A stretch of 64,000 nt of DNA from Drosophila pseudoobscura (taxonomy: Eukaryota > Arthropoda > Insecta > Diptera > Drosophilidae). The position numbers were made by a program, and so were the translations under genes. The notes below the pieces were generated by a model. That model was not told the origin of the DNA. It worked only from the letters and a program-made list of their open reading frames with translations, and searched no databases. Shown here one piece after another: positions 51,831-61,228 of this stretch (positions are counted from its first letter, which is position 1; each line of letters begins with the position of its first letter). The stretch lies in the NCBI RefSeq assembly GCF_009870125.1, contig NC_046681.1, forward strand, positions 29,410,001 to 29,474,000, read 5' to 3'.

Positions 51831-52139
51831 ATGTCGCACACCATTCTGTTCGTTCAGCCCGGGGCTCGCCCGGAGACTCGCACTTACTGCGACTACGAGA
51901 GCATCAACGAGTGCATCGAGAGCGTGTGCAGGTCCTACGAGGAGTATCTGAAGCGCCGCAAACCCAAAAAATCGACCATTACGTACGAGATCAGCCAGCT
52001 CTTCGACTTCATCGATCGGCTGAAGGACATCTGCTGCTTGGTGTACCAGAAGACCACCAAAACCTACGCCCCGTTCAACAAGGAGTGGATCAAGTCTAAG
52101 ATCCAAGAGCTGCGTCGCGAATCGTCGCACAGCGCTTGA
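51831..52139 (+). CDS. e(r): Enhancer of rudimentary-like protein, arm A copy, 102 aa
   Basis: The whole protein is an ERH domain: [45 protein letters not shown] [13 protein letters not shown] and [24 protein letters not shown] is a small dimeric nuclear protein linked to mRNA processing, pyrimidine metabolism and cell cycle; length matches the usual 104 aa. It is intronless in the coding region, but a 5'UTR intron at 51731-51800 (GTAAGT...TTGCAG) ends 30 bases before the ATG. Presence of that intron argues for DNA duplication rather than retrotransposition. It differs clearly from the conserved e(r) protein at many positions (for example KRRKPKKS and DRLKDICC), so it is a paralog. The C-terminus [13 protein letters not shown] differs from the arm B copy. 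Confidence 0.93.
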   Translation: MSHTILFVQPGARPETRTYCDYESINECIESVCRSYEEYLKRRKPKKSTITYEISQLFDFIDRLKDICCLVYQKTTKTYAPFNKEWIKSKIQELRRESSHSA

Positions 52140-52152
52140 GACGAGTCCAGGG

Positions 52153-52347
52153 ATGCTGCACGACGAAGTAACCAACAAAAACACACGCAAGACAGTGAAC
52201 ACACCACACAGAAGGGGAATCATCCGGGGGCAACACATAATCATCATAAGCAGATCAATGACACAAGAAGAATTCAAACAGGAACCACAGTCACACCAAC
52301 AATCAATCAAATGTATTCCTTACTTAATAAGAAATAATATAATGTAG
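52153..52347 (+). other. Short open frame downstream of e(r)-like gene, partly conserved in both arms
   Basis: An ATG 13 bases after the e(r) stop opens a 64-codon frame starting MLHDEVTNKNTRKTVNTPHRRGIIRG. The mirror position in arm B opens MLDIEVTNKTTHKTVSTHRRGIIRG. The first two indels between them (3 and 18 bases) keep frame, but the last part shifts. It may be chance preservation in a recently duplicated 3'UTR. Confidence 0.3.
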
Positions 52348-52405
52348 AAACATAATGTAGAATGCACTACCGTTGGCTCCATGCAGATCAGTACGTCCTT
52401 GTAGA

Positions 52406-53031
52406 CCTGGAAAGAAAAAGTAGAACAATATAAAGACAACACGATTGTGTGGCAATTGGTCTCAAATATCACATGTCAATGTTCTTATTAAACCATTTGC
52501 CCGCTCTTTAAATAATTGCGAAAGAGATACGTTTATGTGCCCGTCTAGATTTGCTTTAGGCAGCCAATTCGTTGAGCACTTGAGCACGTTGCGGACATCC
52601 ACTGTGGGGAAATCCAAAGTAGCTTCTATATATGCTTCACCGATCTGGCAACCCAGTAGAAACCCGGTTTTATGCACATTCCAATTATTTTAAGGTGTTA
52701 AAATGTCCAAAAACCCCAGGAAAGAGTTGCCATAATTCCTCAAGAGAACTACAAAGACTCTGACGGCTGTGGCAGCTCGTTTCTTTACTTGCCAAAAACT
52801 TCGGCCAATGACCGTGGGCCTGGCAGTCCCGCCGTATGCTTATGAGGCTGCACCAAGCTCGGCTTATGGTGCACGTTCATTGGGCTCTCCACCAACCTGC
52901 ACTACAGACTCTTTACCGGTCGATAATACACCGAATTTAACCAAAGCTCAATAGCGTGATTAGGCGACAACTTTTAGGACAGCTTCGGTTTTCCACTGCA
53001 GCCTCAACCTTTCTATGGCTGCTCAGACACA
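52406..53031. other. Palindrome spacer (loop), unrecognised
   Basis: About 630 bases are present once between the arms. A minus-strand frame (52677-52462) reads like protein (GFLLGCQIGEAYIEATLDF and WLPKANLDGHINVSLSQLF) but lacks an ATG. On the plus strand a frame at 52769-52954 (including VPPYAYEAAPSSAYGARS) also looks exon-like. I recognise neither; they may be fragments of the gene into which the duplication inserted. Near 53068 a GTAAGC donor-like site closes the inner edge of arm B. Confidence 0.35.
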
Positions 53032-53120
53032 CAGGTCTACAAGGACGTAGGGATCTTCTTAGAGACAAAGGTAAGCTAGTTTATACATTATATTATTTCT
53101 TGTAAAGTAAGGAATACATT

Positions 53121-53312
53121 TCATTGATTGTTAAGTGCTTCAGACGATGTTGGATGTGGCTGTGGTTCCTGTTTGATTTCTTCTTGTGCCTTTGATGTGC
53201 TTATGATGATTTTGTCTTCTATTTGGAGCATTGATTGCCCTCGGATGATTCCCCTTCTGTGTGTGCTCACTGTCTTGTGTGTTGTTTTGTTGGTTACTTC
53301 GATGTCCAGCAT
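53121..53312 (-). other. Arm B counterpart of the frame downstream of e(r)
   Basis: A 63-codon frame begins 14 bases after the e(r)-like coding end, as in arm A, and ends SSEALNNQ. Compared with arm A it carries a short internal insertion (in frame) and a different end. Its significance is uncertain. Confidence 0.3.
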
Positions 53313-53325
53313 CCCTGGACTCGTC

Positions 53326-53634
53326 TCAAGCGCTGTGCGCCGATCCGCGGAGCAGCTCGTAGAGCTTAGACTTGATCCACTCCTTGTTGAACGGGGCGTA
53401 GGTTTTGGTGGTCTTCTGGTACACCAAGCAGCAGATGTCCTTCAGCCGATCGATGAAGTCGAAGAGCTGGCTGATCTCGTACGTAATGGTCGATTTTTTG
53501 GGTTTGCGGCGCTTCAGATACTCCTCGTACGACCTGCACACGCTCTCGATGCACTCGTTGATGCTCTCGTAGTCGCAGTAAGTGCGAGTCTCCGGGCAAG
53601 CCCCGGGCTGAACGAACAGAATGGTGTGCGACAT
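53326..53634 (-). CDS. e(r): Enhancer of rudimentary-like protein, arm B copy, 102 aa
   Basis: This is an ERH-domain protein identical to the arm A copy except at six positions: Arg12 is Cys, and near the C-terminus it reads [13 protein letters not shown] instead of [14 protein letters not shown] count about nine nucleotide differences over 309 bases; one is synonymous (a serine TCG/TCC) and the rest change amino acids, eight of them in a short 3' cluster. The KLYELLR ending is closer to the conserved ERH ending (KIYVLLR), so arm A probably carries the changed version. The 5'UTR intron is 53725-53660. It is divergently paired with the PA28-like gene at 54207. Confidence 0.93.
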   Translation of the reverse strand: MSHTILFVQPGACPETRTYCDYESINECIESVCRSYEEYLKRRKPKKSTITYEISQLFDFIDRLKDICCLVYQKTTKTYAPFNKEWIKSKLYELLRGSAHSA

Positions 53635-53799
53635 CTTGGATGGATTCCTCTATTGGTGTCTGCAAATGAGAGCTTTGTGTACAGTAAATCGTAGATTTAT
53701 GTTTATGTTTTTTCCGATAACTTACCAGTCTCCGACGATAGCAGCGCTTATTCGGCTTAAAATATTTTCCACAACAGGCTAGCGATGACAACTAGGTAC

Positions 53800-54206
53800 T
53801 CGGATAGGAATGGCAAAAACAACGATAGCTGGACTACCCACTAGCGCTTGTAGAAAACGAATTGGATTTTCTTTAAATCGACAAGCAGCAGGAACGAAAT
53901 CGAGCTAGTAGTCAAGTTTATATTTATTTCAGTTGACAATACATTTTTGCGCATTTGAGCACATACAATTTTTCTATTCGAAACATCGATATATGGAATC
54001 GTTGACTCTGCCATCTCCAGATTGGGCGATAGTAAGAACGTGGCAGAATAAATATCATCGGCGTTAGAATTGACAACTTTTCAGGCAATAGCTCGAAAAT
54101 CACACATATTCAACGCACTCAATAACCAAATAACACCTCCAAACTTCTCTCATTGCCGTGTGGTTGCACATTTTCAACAAATCTCGCATTTACAATACTC
54201 ACGACA
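53800..54206. promoter_or_regulatory. Shared bidirectional promoter, arm B
   Basis: Mirror of the arm A promoter with few changes, including the conserved CGAAACATCGATATATGG near 53979-53996. It serves the e(r)-like gene on one side and the PA28-like gene on the other. Confidence 0.6.
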
Positions 54207-54892
54207 ATGTCGTCGATGTCCGAGAACGCAAGCCCGTATCCTAAGGTGTTCGTTACCAAAGGGGGAGCGCAGCTGTTGGCCCAGGGCTTCCCGCAGAAGA
54301 TTGTCGAGCTTAACGAGCTGCTCGACTCGCCGATGTTCAAAGAGGTCGAGCGTGAGCAAGGCACTCCGGTCGAGGTCGAAGGCCAAGGCGATGGCGGCTC
54401 CCATGATCAGCCTGAAAAGAAGTGTTCGTGCCCAGTTCCTTGCACTAAGGCGGTCTGGGTGATTGTCCAAGCGGCCAAGCCCATCGTCCAAGCAATGCTA
54501 GCGAATGGTAAGTGAAGGGCGTGGCACATCTTGCTGGGGACACCTACTCCTACTAACTGTTGCCTTTGCTTGCAGCAACCATCATAAAGAAGTGGGTAGC
54601 GTACATGGTAGAGAAAAACGTGCACAGCACCAGCCTTGCCGCTTCCATCCTCGACGATGTCCAGAAAGCAATCGGGAAAATCCATTCGGAGGCCAATGAC
54701 AGCTTCAAACAGATCTCGAAGTTCCACGCCGTGCGCGCCAGGCGCCCTTCAGATGTGGCGCGTTATCCGGGCGTCGAGGAGTGCCGCCAAGATATTTTCG
54801 AAATTCTCTGCGAGGTGCGCAAAGTCTACTCCATGCTTATCGAATTTGCCGACAAAGACTGGAACAAGCTTAAGGATTCCGACACTTTGTAA
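54207..54892 (+). CDS. PA28/REG-like proteasome activator, arm B copy, 205 aa
   Basis: Exon 1 is 54207-54507; exon 2 is 54576-54892. Same architecture as the arm A copy: MSSMSENA, ELNELLDSPMFKEV, then an added Gly/Ser-rich linker (GQGDGGSHDQPEKKCSCP) missing from arm A, and exon 2 with KKWVAYMVEKNVHSTSLAASI, SEANDSFKQISKFHAV, YPGVEECRQDIFEIL and EVRKVYSMLIEFADKDWNKL. The activation-loop region reads HSTSLAA, with no glycine or asparagine matching GNNFG, and the C-terminus is KDSDTL. Exon 2 protein identity to arm A is only about a third, although the intron beside it is nearly unchanged. It may encode a ring subunit with a new function, or a poisoned or diverged one. Confidence 0.85.
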
Positions 54893-57800
54893 TTATCCAT
54901 CCATGATACATGCTTATGTACATATGTATGTAGTATGTACATGTATGTAGTGTGTATGTGTTTTCCCTGTTGCAGATCGCTTCGGAGCAGGATTGGGCAT
55001 CATCAAAAATAAAGATACAAAATTTGGTAAAAATCAACAAAAATTATCTGATTTCTTCTTTTCAAAAACCAATCACGAAATATCAAATTTATGCATTTCA
55101 AAAAATTGTTCAATTGCTTTTTGGCATTCCAACTGTTCGGTTGTTGGGTTTTCCTTTCTGGGAAAGCTTTTAAAATACCATTCGGTGGAAAAGCGCCTTT
55201 AACTGCCAAACTTTTCCATTAAAATGCTCAATACAACAACTGAAACAACAATTATACTGAAAAAAAAAACAACAAAAACGAAAAAGTTGCAGGCCACGCC
55301 CACTGATGTTGAAAAGAAGGCGCACGCCAGAACTTTGGCGACCACCGTCAAATGCACTTCAAACTCATTTCATTTGGAAAATAAAAACCTGAACCGAGAA
55401 CTAGGATAAAAGACAACGGCAACCGAACCGAACTGGAACCGAAACCGAAGCGAACCGAACCGAAAGCGCAGCACCAACAACAACAACGACAACGACAACG
55501 GCACTGGTAGCCGCTGACGCGAGCGGCGAGAGCGACGAAAGCGGTAAAAGCGGCAAAAGTTAGTTTCGGAAACTGCTGCTGCTGCTATTGTTTTTGTTGT
55601 TGTTGTTGTTCTTGTTGTTGCCGTCAAGTGCGCGTGACTTTTTCGGGAGCTTCAACAAATTTCGGTTGAATAATTTAATTGTTGCCAAAAGAAGGGAGAC
55701 GAACAGACAGAATGAGAAAGAGAGAGAGGGAGGGAGAGTGAGTGAGAAAGAGGAATGGCGCGGATGAGAGGAAGATGTGAAAACCTTGACTGAAGCCAGC
55801 AGCGACATCTGCAGCAGCAGCGGCGTCGCGTCGGCGGGAATAAAAGATGCAGAGGCGGCAGCGCAGCGGTGAGGCTGTATGACATTCTAGTTAATGACTA
55901 AATTTATTAATTAAAAAGCCCTGTGGCACAGTAAAGTGGTTGGAGGCAGAAAGGCAGCAGTTCTCAGATGGGTTTACTGCTTGCTAAGCAGTAGAAGTTT
56001 GCTTCTTCACTTCACAGACAAATACTACTTGCTAACTGGTGGTACTGCTTGTACCAGTCGTATGCAACTGCAGCATAGATTGTCAGTGGATTTTAGGCCC
56101 AACTGTTTTTCCATTCAATTTTTTCGGATTATTTTTCTATAGTTTTGCATAATCCTTGCATTAAAATGGTATTTATTTTGTATGTATAAATAAATTAGTT
56201 AGCCAACAACTACGCTTCGTAGGGCAATCCTTAAAGAAGTTCAGTCAATATACACCGACTTATGTTATCTTTCCAATTAATATTACCAATTTTAGCATTT
56301 TTTTCTGTATATTTTTATATATTACTAAATAATGTCTTGCCATGAGACCATACGCGTCACTGAATAAAGCCTGTGCTGTGCTGTGGAAGCAGTGTCATAC
56401 AGACTCGACTCAAGCAGTGCGGGCATCAGAAATGAGAGCAGCCACCGCAACTTTTCGTTCTCTTTCCTGCCCCTCTCCTGCTTCATCGTCGTCTTCGTCT
56501 TGCCGCGTTCGTTCGCTTTTGGAAATAAGCGCAAATAAAATATGCAAAAAGGCGTAGCGAACTTTATGATATTTGACTTTGTGGAAAGGAACGCCAAGGA
56601 AAAAACCAAAAACGAAAATTCCAACCGAAAAAAAAACGTAGAAAACTTTTATTTTAAGTTCAAGTTAACTTTCTGGTTAGAATGTTGCGGGGTAAAGGCA
56701 CAAGGTGAGGGTAGGAGAGGGAGGAATTATTGGGTGGAGGCATCGGAAGGGAACATGGAAGGAGGTTGGCACAGGGGCTGGCGATGGTCAAGGTGTGGAA
56801 TGGCTGATACCTAAAGCTGAGGGACCCTTTCTCTGTGAATGCCATTAAATACCTGAGGAGTGCAGGGGGAGTGCATATGTCCACTGAAAGGTCTGCTCTC
56901 CCTATAGCCAGTATACCCCATAGACCCCTATTGAAAAACCCTTGTACATTTATCCAGCTATTCCTCACCTGTTTTTGTTTCTTTCCTTCTTTCCTTCTGG
57001 CCTCCATGTTTCTGGTCTTTTGGGCAGGATTTTCATTTCGGAGGCAAAAGAGCAAACGAAACGAAACGAAACGAAATAATTTATTTGCAAATCAAAGTTG
57101 GCAGCGCGCGTTGCGTATATTAGCAATGTGCACTCCCAGTCCACACACCGCACACCACACACCATGGATGGGTGGGGGTGGGGGTGGGGGCAGGGGTAGC
57201 CATGTTTTCGGTTGGGTTTTCCTAGTCGAAAATTTAATTTCCCAACTCTCTCGCGCTCTCTCGCTCTCGCTCGCACTGTGTTTTATTTATGATCTTGATA
57301 TGCTTATTCGTACCTTTCTGCAAGTTTTCACAATTCGACTTGGAGTCATATTTCATATTTCTTTTCTTTTAGTCGGCAAAAACTTGGCCAGCTTTTCATG
57401 CTGTGCGGGGGGGCGGGGGCAGGAAGTGGAGGCGGGAGCCTGCTGGTTTTACCTTTTGCTACCTTTTAGCCAGGTTTTTGCCTCGGTTCTCTGCAGCTCT
57501 CCCGCTCTCCGGCTCTCCGGCTCTCCTGCCTTTAACATATGACTTCCGTAATGTTTGCGTGCACAATGAATAACTTACTTCTATGTTATCCTTTTGTGCT
57601 CATGCTCCTGCTCCTGCTCCTGCGTGTGTGCCAGTGTGTGTGTAGGACAGAGTGGTTCCTTGCTTGGTTAGAAGTGTACCAGTGTACGAGTAGGACCACG
57701 ACTACGACTACGAGTGGGAGTACATTCTGGAGCCCTGGCCCCAGCTGCGCTTTAAGTCATAATTTTGCATGCAAGCAGCTGTCGCTGCTTAAAAATGTAA

Positions 57801-58752
57801 GCTCGGTTGCTCCTAGATTAAGTTTGCCCCCCCCCCCCCCTCCTGGTTGCCCTGCCCCACTTTCAGACGCCACTGCCATCTCCATCCTAGACAAACAATC
57901 TGAATACGTTTCCATCAGTAATGAAAGTCATGCAGAAGCATGGCCACGTTGTTTAGCTTCTGCTGAACCGAAAAACTTGTGCCATCACAAATATTTTCAT
58001 ATTGCAGTGCCAGTTGCTCGGGGGGTATATTGTGAGTAAAAACACCTTTCTTCTGGTTTGCTGTGAAATAATAAGATCACTTTCCGGGATAACGAGTCGG
58101 GAACAAGCAGACTGATGCCTTTTCCGCATTCACAGCTTAAATATGGATTTGGATGTGGATTTGGATTGATTCTGCTGCTGCACAATCAACCAAGAAACAA
58201 AGACAGACACATCAAACGATTCCACACATGATTCCTCGGCTCGTTAGCCCTTGTTCTCCATTGTTTTAGCCATTGTTTCAGTTGTAATCAGCGAGTTTTG
58301 GGCCCAAATTACATTTATCAGCAGAGCAGCAACAGCAAAAGCGATAAACAAATTACGTTTCTTTTTGCAACTAATCAAAAGTAATCACTTTGCAATTTCG
58401 GCTCGGCTCGGCGCTCTCTCTGACAAAAAGACAAACAAAAAGTGAGCCCCCCACCCGCCCCAACCGGAGGAAAACTCCTGACACAAGGAGGAGACCTTTC
58501 CGGAGGGCTGGGGATCTGTTGCTGGGCGAAGAGTGGGCTGCCATCAACAGCTGCCATTTGCTGCTGGCATTCAAATCAAGAACAACAAAAGTAAGACAGC
58601 AAGCGATAGATTTTGGGACTGAAGTTTTGGATACCCTAGAATATGCCCTGATGCCAGATTTTGGTTCGGAAAGCCCAAGTGGATATGGATATACCCGTTC
58701 GGAATGCCCTCTGCAAGGGTATAACAACAGAGGAGACACTTTTCCGCCTATC

Positions 58753-58802
58753 CAGGAGATGCCAGGAGATGCCAGGAGATGCCAGGAGACGGCAGGAGAC
58801 GG
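58753..58802 (+). repeat. 10-bp minisatellite, five units
   Basis: Three CAGGAGATGC units followed by two CAGGAGACGG units. No function is apparent. Confidence 0.8.
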
Positions 58803-59203
58803 CTGGTGGGGGGAAAACATACGCGACAAAGTTCGACAAACAAAATCATGATAAATGAACCCAACCAACAGGCAAACAATCCAACAGAGAGAAACTGAGA
58901 AGCGCACGGAGAAAGCCGAGAATTCTCTGAAATGTGAGCCGAGAAAAGGGGCAAAACTTTTCCCTGTTGCCTCTGGATGGGTGTATGGGTGTGTGTGTTT
59001 TTAATTTGACAAAAGAGCGCAGGAAATTAGCGGGAAAAAGGGCAAGAAAAACACAACTCGCTGATTGAAAGGGGTTAAGCTTAGGCAGAAGAGAAAGGGA
59101 GAAAGTAGGGGGAGGCGGTGGAGAAAAGTGCCACTGATATTAGCTATGCAACATTTATATTAAGAAAATAACCTGCGGGCTAGACAAAGTTTAGGCATTC
59201 GTA

Positions 59204-59507
59204 CAGTGAGAGCTTCATAGAAGGATTGGAAGGAAGTCCTTGCCACAGAGCAATTTTTTGGTCTCCTCTTCTTTAAACATCAATAAAAATGAATTTGTAG
59301 AAGGATACCATAGGCTTCTTCGACTTTACTGCTACTTTAAGAGCGATTTTTAAAAGAGAAATAGTTTTATCCGATAAATATAGGAATTTTCTATAATTTT
59401 GGCTAATTTTTATAAGCCTCAAATTTGCTTTATAAGATCTCTTCAAAGGTACACAATTATCATACGCTCTTTTCTTCTTAGTTTTTCGTTCGATTGTGGC
59501 CCTACTG
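59204..59507. mobile_element. Possible 304-bp TIR element (weak)
   Basis: The left end TACAGTGAGAGC and the right end, reverse-complemented TACAGTAGGGCC, share TACAGT and a flanking TA. Only six bases match clearly, and no coding is present. A chance pairing is possible. Confidence 0.2.
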
Positions 59508-61195
59508 TATCTCCCCCCCTCTCTGAGTACTGCCAGACAGCCTTTTGTTTGCTCAATTGACGCAAATAATCCCAGGAGCTATTACAAAAGCTAATTACAA
59601 GTCTCTTCGGCCCACAGCCAAGTAATTATGTTTCCGAAAAACATTTTGGGTAGAGGCTGGTCAGGGCCAAAACGATACATTTTCCCCCACCATTTGGCAG
59701 CACGCATAAATTTCCACACATTTTCCACGCAGTGTGGCCGCGGGGGAAACCCCGCAATATATGCAATATGCATATGCATTAGAACAGTTATAGCTGGGTG
59801 TTGATGGCGGTGGGAGGCGGCAGACAGAGGAGGCGGAAAATGCATCGATGAGAGTGCCACTAAAATATTTCGCCAATTAACGACCTACGGAATAGGCCGG
59901 GGATAAATAATGGCTGCTGGCCATCGCTGCCCGCCTTCGAGCGCCAGAAATGCACAAATGAATGCCAAAATGTTGTTTTAATTTATTCAATGCAAAATCG
60001 AGAATAGTTTACCACAATTCGATGATCAACTAATCAAAAAGTGATTGGAAATTTAATCGATATAAAATTAAATGCAGAAAAAGGAGAGTATTTGCTCTGC
60101 AAATCTGCGAATCTGAAGAGCAAATCAATCTCACACCTGGACTGAACAACAAGCCATGCGATTGCCATATATTTCCCTCTGTAAGCTTCCCTTTCGCTTC
60201 TTTGCCTACCCCGGATTCCCCACAGGTCACGACCCTCGCAATCATAATTCAATAACAATAATTCCTACGCCGTCATTAGGGCAGCAACTTCAGCAACTGT
60301 CCATCAATTAGACACGAGGAAAGCGGAAAGCTCCGTCTCGGAGCTCGTCTGGCGTTGGGGCTTCAGCGACTTTCTGACCCCAGTCAGGTCGTGCCAAAGG
60401 GCGGGAGGGGAGGCGGAGAGCGTGTGCTACCTGCGACTGTCGACTGTCGACTGTCCGTGTCCATTAATGATTGAAATGTATTCAATTGTTTGATTGACTG
60501 AAGGACTGGGAGAGAGTGCGAGTGTGTGCGAGAGGGGGCGTGAGAGAATGACTGACTGACTGAGTGACGGAGTGGATGGGATGGGATGGTCAGGGACTCG
60601 AAAGGACAATCCATGATTAATGACTTTCAGACATTTGGTGATTTCTTTCCCTTGGATTTTCGGATGGAAATTAAAAAATTATTTGACCCAAAATTTGCTT
60701 CGAGCAAAGTGTAAACTGTGTGTGTGTGTGTGTGTGGGAGCCATCATTCATGGCTATCGTTATCGAATTATGCGGCAATTACTTGCGGGAATCCCATCCT
60801 GCTTCTCTCTCTCCCTCTCTCTCTCTCTCTTTGCCTCTCTTGTCCCTGTCTGTCTGTCTGTCTGCTTAGCATTTGTCAATCATTAATCAAACAATTTATG
60901 TTAATTGAATTGACGTCGATTTATGGCAATTTTTCAATCAGATTTCAATTCTTGTTCTCCCCTGCCCCACTGTTCCCCTGCTCCCCTCTTCAGCTGTCAT
61001 TTTCGTATTGATTTTGCATAAAAAATAAACCCCAACCGAACCTCCAGTACGAGTAGTGATGGCGATGATGATGGCTCGCTGTGACAATAAAATGTCCGCA
61101 TTGCCAAGCCATGGCCCATCTATGGCCCATCCATATCCCATCTATGGCCCATCCATGCCCCACCCTTTCCCCATCGCCATAAACCGTGTCGTGTC

Positions 61196-61228
61196 TATAA
61201 ATGCACGGGCATAAGCGCTTTAACTGCA
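61196..61228 (+). promoter_or_regulatory. TATA-Inr promoter candidate
   Basis: TATAAA begins at 61196 and an initiator-like GCAGTTT has its A at 61228, a spacing of 32 that is typical for fly TATA promoters. The downstream sequence has only a very short frame (ATGCAGTGGAAAG...TAG). If real, it marks a gene whose coding exon lies further right. Confidence 0.35.

Larger units (their letters stand above)
51018..52405 (+). repeat. Palindrome arm A (matches 53032-54507 inverted)
   Basis: This segment recurs inverted at about 53032-54507. It contains the start of the PA28-like gene, a shared promoter region (51259-51830), the e(r)-like gene and its 3' flank. By eye the promoter is about 90-95% identical and the e(r) coding sequence about 97%. 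Homology extends outward through the PA28 intron, where 45 bases next to the acceptor have a single change, into strongly diverged exon 2. The inner edge is marked by GTCTACAAGGACGTA, present in inverted orientation at both arms (52385-52405 region and 53034-53050 region). Confidence 0.9.
53032..54507 (-). repeat. Palindrome arm B (inverted copy of 51018-52405)
   Basis: Mirror of arm A: e(r)-like gene on the minus strand, shared promoter region, PA28-like gene on the plus strand. Divergence is uneven: interior and non-coding parts are almost identical to arm A, the PA28-like coding exons are not. Arm B is about 90 bases longer, partly through in-frame insertions in PA28 exon 1 and in the e(r) 3' flank. 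Confidence 0.9.

Noticed and set aside
56835..57542. 235-codon plus-strand frame
   Set aside because: Translates purine-rich and CTCTCG repeats into low-complexity sequence (poly-Gly, Leu/Ser runs); no domain or conserved motif.
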